Positions 50,059-52,119 of a DNA stretch of 52,119 bases are shown piece by piece; within the stretch, counting starts at the first letter, position 1, and the number at the start of each line of letters is the position of its first letter. The notes under the pieces are model-generated. The model was not told where the DNA came from. It saw only the letters and a list, made by a program, of their open reading frames with translations, and ran no database searches. Source of the stretch: Micrococcales bacterium 31B (GTDB lineage Bacteria; Actinomycetota; Actinomycetes; Actinomycetales; Dermabacteraceae); NCBI GenBank assembly GCA_022803075.1, contig JAFFTF010000004.1:207299-259417 (forward strand), read 5' to 3'. Both the position numbers and the translations under genes were made by a program.

Positions 50059-51405
50059 TTACTTGCGCTTCTTCTGGCCGAGTAAAGCCGTCGGAATCTT
50101 CGCGGTCTCGGGCGTGATCAAGGCGCAAATGGCCGAGATGGCCACGCCACCGGCAGCGAACATGGCGACACCAAGCCAATTGTTGTTCTCGCCGTTGATG
50201 GCCTCGGCAATGGCGGGCGCGAAACCCGCGATGACCAGGCCGAGCATGAGGCTAATCGCCATGCCGCTGTAGCGTACGTTCGCGGGAAACTGCTCGGGAA
50301 AGTACACGACATAGACAGCGTTGGCGGCGGCGTAGCCAAACGACAGCATGATGATTCCGAGAACCCACACCATCCACGTGTTACCGGGCGAGGCGTTCGA
50401 GAGGGTGCCGAAGTAAGCAATCACCGTGCCGATCATGATGATGCAGCCGCCGATAAAGACGGGGCGTCGACCAATGCGATCCGAGAGAGCACCGAACACG
50501 GGAACCATCACGAGCGTTCCCAGGTTCGACACCGTGATGAGGGTGAGCATCTCACTGCTGTTGATGCCCGCCACCTTCGTGCCATAGGCGAGCGAGAAGG
50601 TGCTCACGAGGCCCACCATCAGCAGGAACAGGGCCATGCCCGCGATGCGGAGCATCTGCGTGGGGTAATTCTTGACCAGGAACGCGATGGGTACTTTGAC
50701 GATTTCGTGATGTTCCTTGGCTTCTTCGAAGACCTCGGGTTCTTTGAGGCGGCGGCGCATGAACACGGTGACGACCGTGACGACGATGCTCAGCAGGAAC
50801 GGGATGCGCCAGCCGAAACTGAGCATGAATTCTTCGGGCAGCATGTTCAGTGGGATAAAGATGGCGGACGACAGCACAAGACCCGCCGTCGCGCCCGCGA
50901 TGGTCCAACTTGTGTAGAAGCCGCGGCGGTGGTCGGGCGCAGTCTCCATCGATAGCGACGACGAGCCGGGCGACTCGCCACCCGCAGACAGGCCCTGCAG
51001 CAAGCGCATGGCGATGACCAGTACGGGGGCCCACACGCCGATGCTCGCGTGGGTAGGCAGCACGCCGATCACAAACGTCGAGACGCCCATCAGCACGATG
51101 CAGGCCATCAGGGCACGCTTGCGTCCGATCACATCACCAAGCCAGCCCCACATGACTGCGCCGAGGGGGCGGGTAATGTACGACACGCCGACGGTAGCAA
51201 ATGCGTAGATCTGACCAGCGTTTCCCTCAGCGGGGAAGAACAGGGGCTGCAAATACAGAGCGGCGGCGGTCGCGAAGATGTAGAAGTCGTAGTACTCCAG
51301 GGTGGAGCCCACGAAGCCGGACATGGCTGCGTTGCGAGAGTTTTTCAGTCTCTCGCTGGTCACGGCGGGCGCAGTGCTCCCGTGAGAAGCGGACGTTGTG
51401 GACAT
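50059..51405 (-). CDS. MFS transporter, metabolite:H+ symporter type
   Basis: About 448 residues with 12 predicted membrane helices. FVGSTLEYYDFYIF at helix 1 with its acidic residue and GWLGDVIGRKRAL between helices 2 and 3 identify the MHS family (shikimate, proline and carboxylate importers). GALSDRIGRRPV is the matching motif between helices 8 and 9. AAAGGA precedes the ATG. Flanked by two SDR genes and close to the polyester operon, it may import a hydroxy-acid or related carboxylate. Substrate is inferred. Confidence 0.9.
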   Translation of the reverse strand: MSTTSASHGSTAPAVTSERLKNSRNAAMSGFVGSTLEYYDFYIFATAAALYLQPLFFPAEGNAGQIYAFATVGVSYITRPLGAVMWGWLGDVIGRKRALMACIVLMGVSTFVIGVLPTHASIGVWAPVLVIAMRLLQGLSAGGESPGSSSLSMETAPDHRRGFYTSWTIAGATAGLVLSSAIFIPLNMLPEEFMLSFGWRIPFLLSIVVTVVTVFMRRRLKEPEVFEEAKEHHEIVKVPIAFLVKNYPTQMLRIAGMALFLLMVGLVSTFSLAYGTKVAGINSSEMLTLITVSNLGTLVMVPVFGALSDRIGRRPVFIGGCIIMIGTVIAYFGTLSNASPGNTWMVWVLGIIMLSFGYAAANAVYVVYFPEQFPANVRYSGMAISLMLGLVIAGFAPAIAEAINGENNNWLGVAMFAAGGVAISAICALITPETAKIPTALLGQKKRK

Positions 51406-51473
51406 GACGGTCCTTTCGCGATGAGCGTCTTTGATGATCACCAGGTTGAAGGTATGAAAAAGGGAGCGGCGGG

Positions 51474-52119
51474 CTAGCCCGCCATGAACAGGCCACCGTT
51501 GACGTGCACGACCTCGCCGTGCACGAAACTCGCGGTATCGCTGAGCAGGAACGCAATGACGTTTGCGGTCTCCTGAGCCGTACCGTCGCGCCCCAGTGGG
51601 GTGGCGGCCACCCAGGCCGCGCCGTTGGCCGCGCGAGCGTCGGCGGTCATGGCGGTGTCGATGATGCCCGGTGAGACGGCATTTACCCGGATCTGCTGAG
51701 GGCCTAGTTCGAGAGCGAGCGTGCGCGTAAACGCGATCAGACCGCCCTTGCTGGCCGCGTAGTGCGCGTGCGCGCGGCTGCCGCGGTGACCCGCTACAGA
51801 GGTGAGATTCACGATCGCCGAGCCCTCGGGCATGAGGGGAATAGAGCGCTTGATCAGCATGAATACGCCGTCCAAGTTGATGCTCTGCACGAGCCGCCAC
51901 AGGTCATCGGGGGTGTCGGCGATCATCGACTCGGGGTAGATGCCCGCCGAGGGCACGAGCAGGTCGAGACGTCCGTAGCGCTCCGACACGGTCGAGATCA
52001 GCGCGTCGATGCTCTCGGCGTTGGCCGCGTTGAGCCCGACACCCAGGGCACTCAGGCCCTCGGCGGCCAACTGCTCGGCCTTCGCCTTCACGGCGGTTTC
52101 GTCGAGGTCGGCAAGCACC
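51474..52119 (-). CDS. SDR family oxidoreductase, N-terminus outside window
   Basis: The C-terminal 214 or so residues of a second short-chain dehydrogenase; the glycine-rich cofactor motif lies beyond the edge. Visible are ADLDETAV, PSAGIY (usually NAG), the catalytic Ser in LTSVAGHRGS, YAASKGG with Tyr and Lys, and VHVNGGLFMAG at the end. It precedes the importer gene on the same strand by 68 bases, so SDR, importer and SDR are probably one operon. Confidence 0.9.
   Translation of the reverse strand, partial: VLADLDETAVKAKAEQLAAEGLSALGVGLNAANAESIDALISTVSERYGRLDLLVPSAGIYPESMIADTPDDLWRLVQSINLDGVFMLIKRSIPLMPEGSAIVNLTSVAGHRGSRAHAHYAASKGGLIAFTRTLALELGPQQIRVNAVSPGIIDTAMTADARAANGAAWVAATPLGRDGTAQETANVIAFLLSDTASFVHGEVVHVNGGLFMAG

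Overview
The window is high-GC actinobacterial DNA and carries only chromosomal-type genes. The evidence is the codon usage, many starts with a TANNNT box about 6 bases upstream (leaderless transcripts), frequent GTG/TTG starts, a myo-inositol-1-phosphate synthase, and a bacterial proteasome activator ending in GQYL. I cannot name the genus. No phage, transposase, rRNA or CRISPR array is visible. One tRNA-Ser is present.

Layout. 1-4.5 kb: a GntR/FCD regulator, a GH3 glycosidase broken by six frameshifts, and a ROK regulator. 4.6-11.8 kb (minus strand): an exported duplicated-module protein, then a co-directional set of a Pro/Thr-repeat protein with an Asp-rich tail, histidine kinase, response regulator, SLC13-type transporter and glycerate kinase. 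12-16.1 kb: a large secreted 5'-nucleotidase with an unusual C-terminal repeat region, and a membrane-anchored RNase Sa-type nuclease with a barstar-like inhibitor. 16.1-22.1 kb: an orphan ribbon-helix-helix protein, an FMN lactate-type dehydrogenase, a thioredoxin-NHL protein and a VaFE-domain surface protein behind a strong leader hairpin. 22.1-32 kb: an ArsR sensor with a Ni/Co permease, two membrane proteins, a lipid kinase, pheA, a VOC protein, serS, a HAD phosphatase and a NUDIX hydrolase. 32-38.6 kb (minus): a RelA/SpoT-type synthetase, a repeat protein downstream of bpa, a quinone oxidoreductase, an NgoMIV-like restriction-modification pair and ino1. 38.8-41.6 kb: tRNA-Ser, a Fic protein and a DUF885 protein.

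The last 10.5 kb is the most distinctive part. A GntR/FCD regulator diverges from a tightly coupled operon: VOC protein, small PhaE-like protein, PHA-synthase-like PhaC, small phasin-like protein, a 900-residue acyl-CoA synthetase whose C-terminus I read as two tandem FCD-like sensor domains without any DNA-binding domain, and an alpha/beta hydrolase. A separate phasin, an XRE regulator, two SDR dehydrogenases and an MHS-type importer follow. I infer a route that imports and activates hydroxy-acids for polyester synthesis, with FCD-type ligand sensing both in the regulator and inside the enzyme. The fusion is the best candidate for something undescribed.

Across the window a short GC-rich sequence with core CGGACGCTCCGG recurs in non-coding DNA, often just after stop codons and closed by an inverted GCGTCCG. 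One copy supplies the stop codon of ino1.
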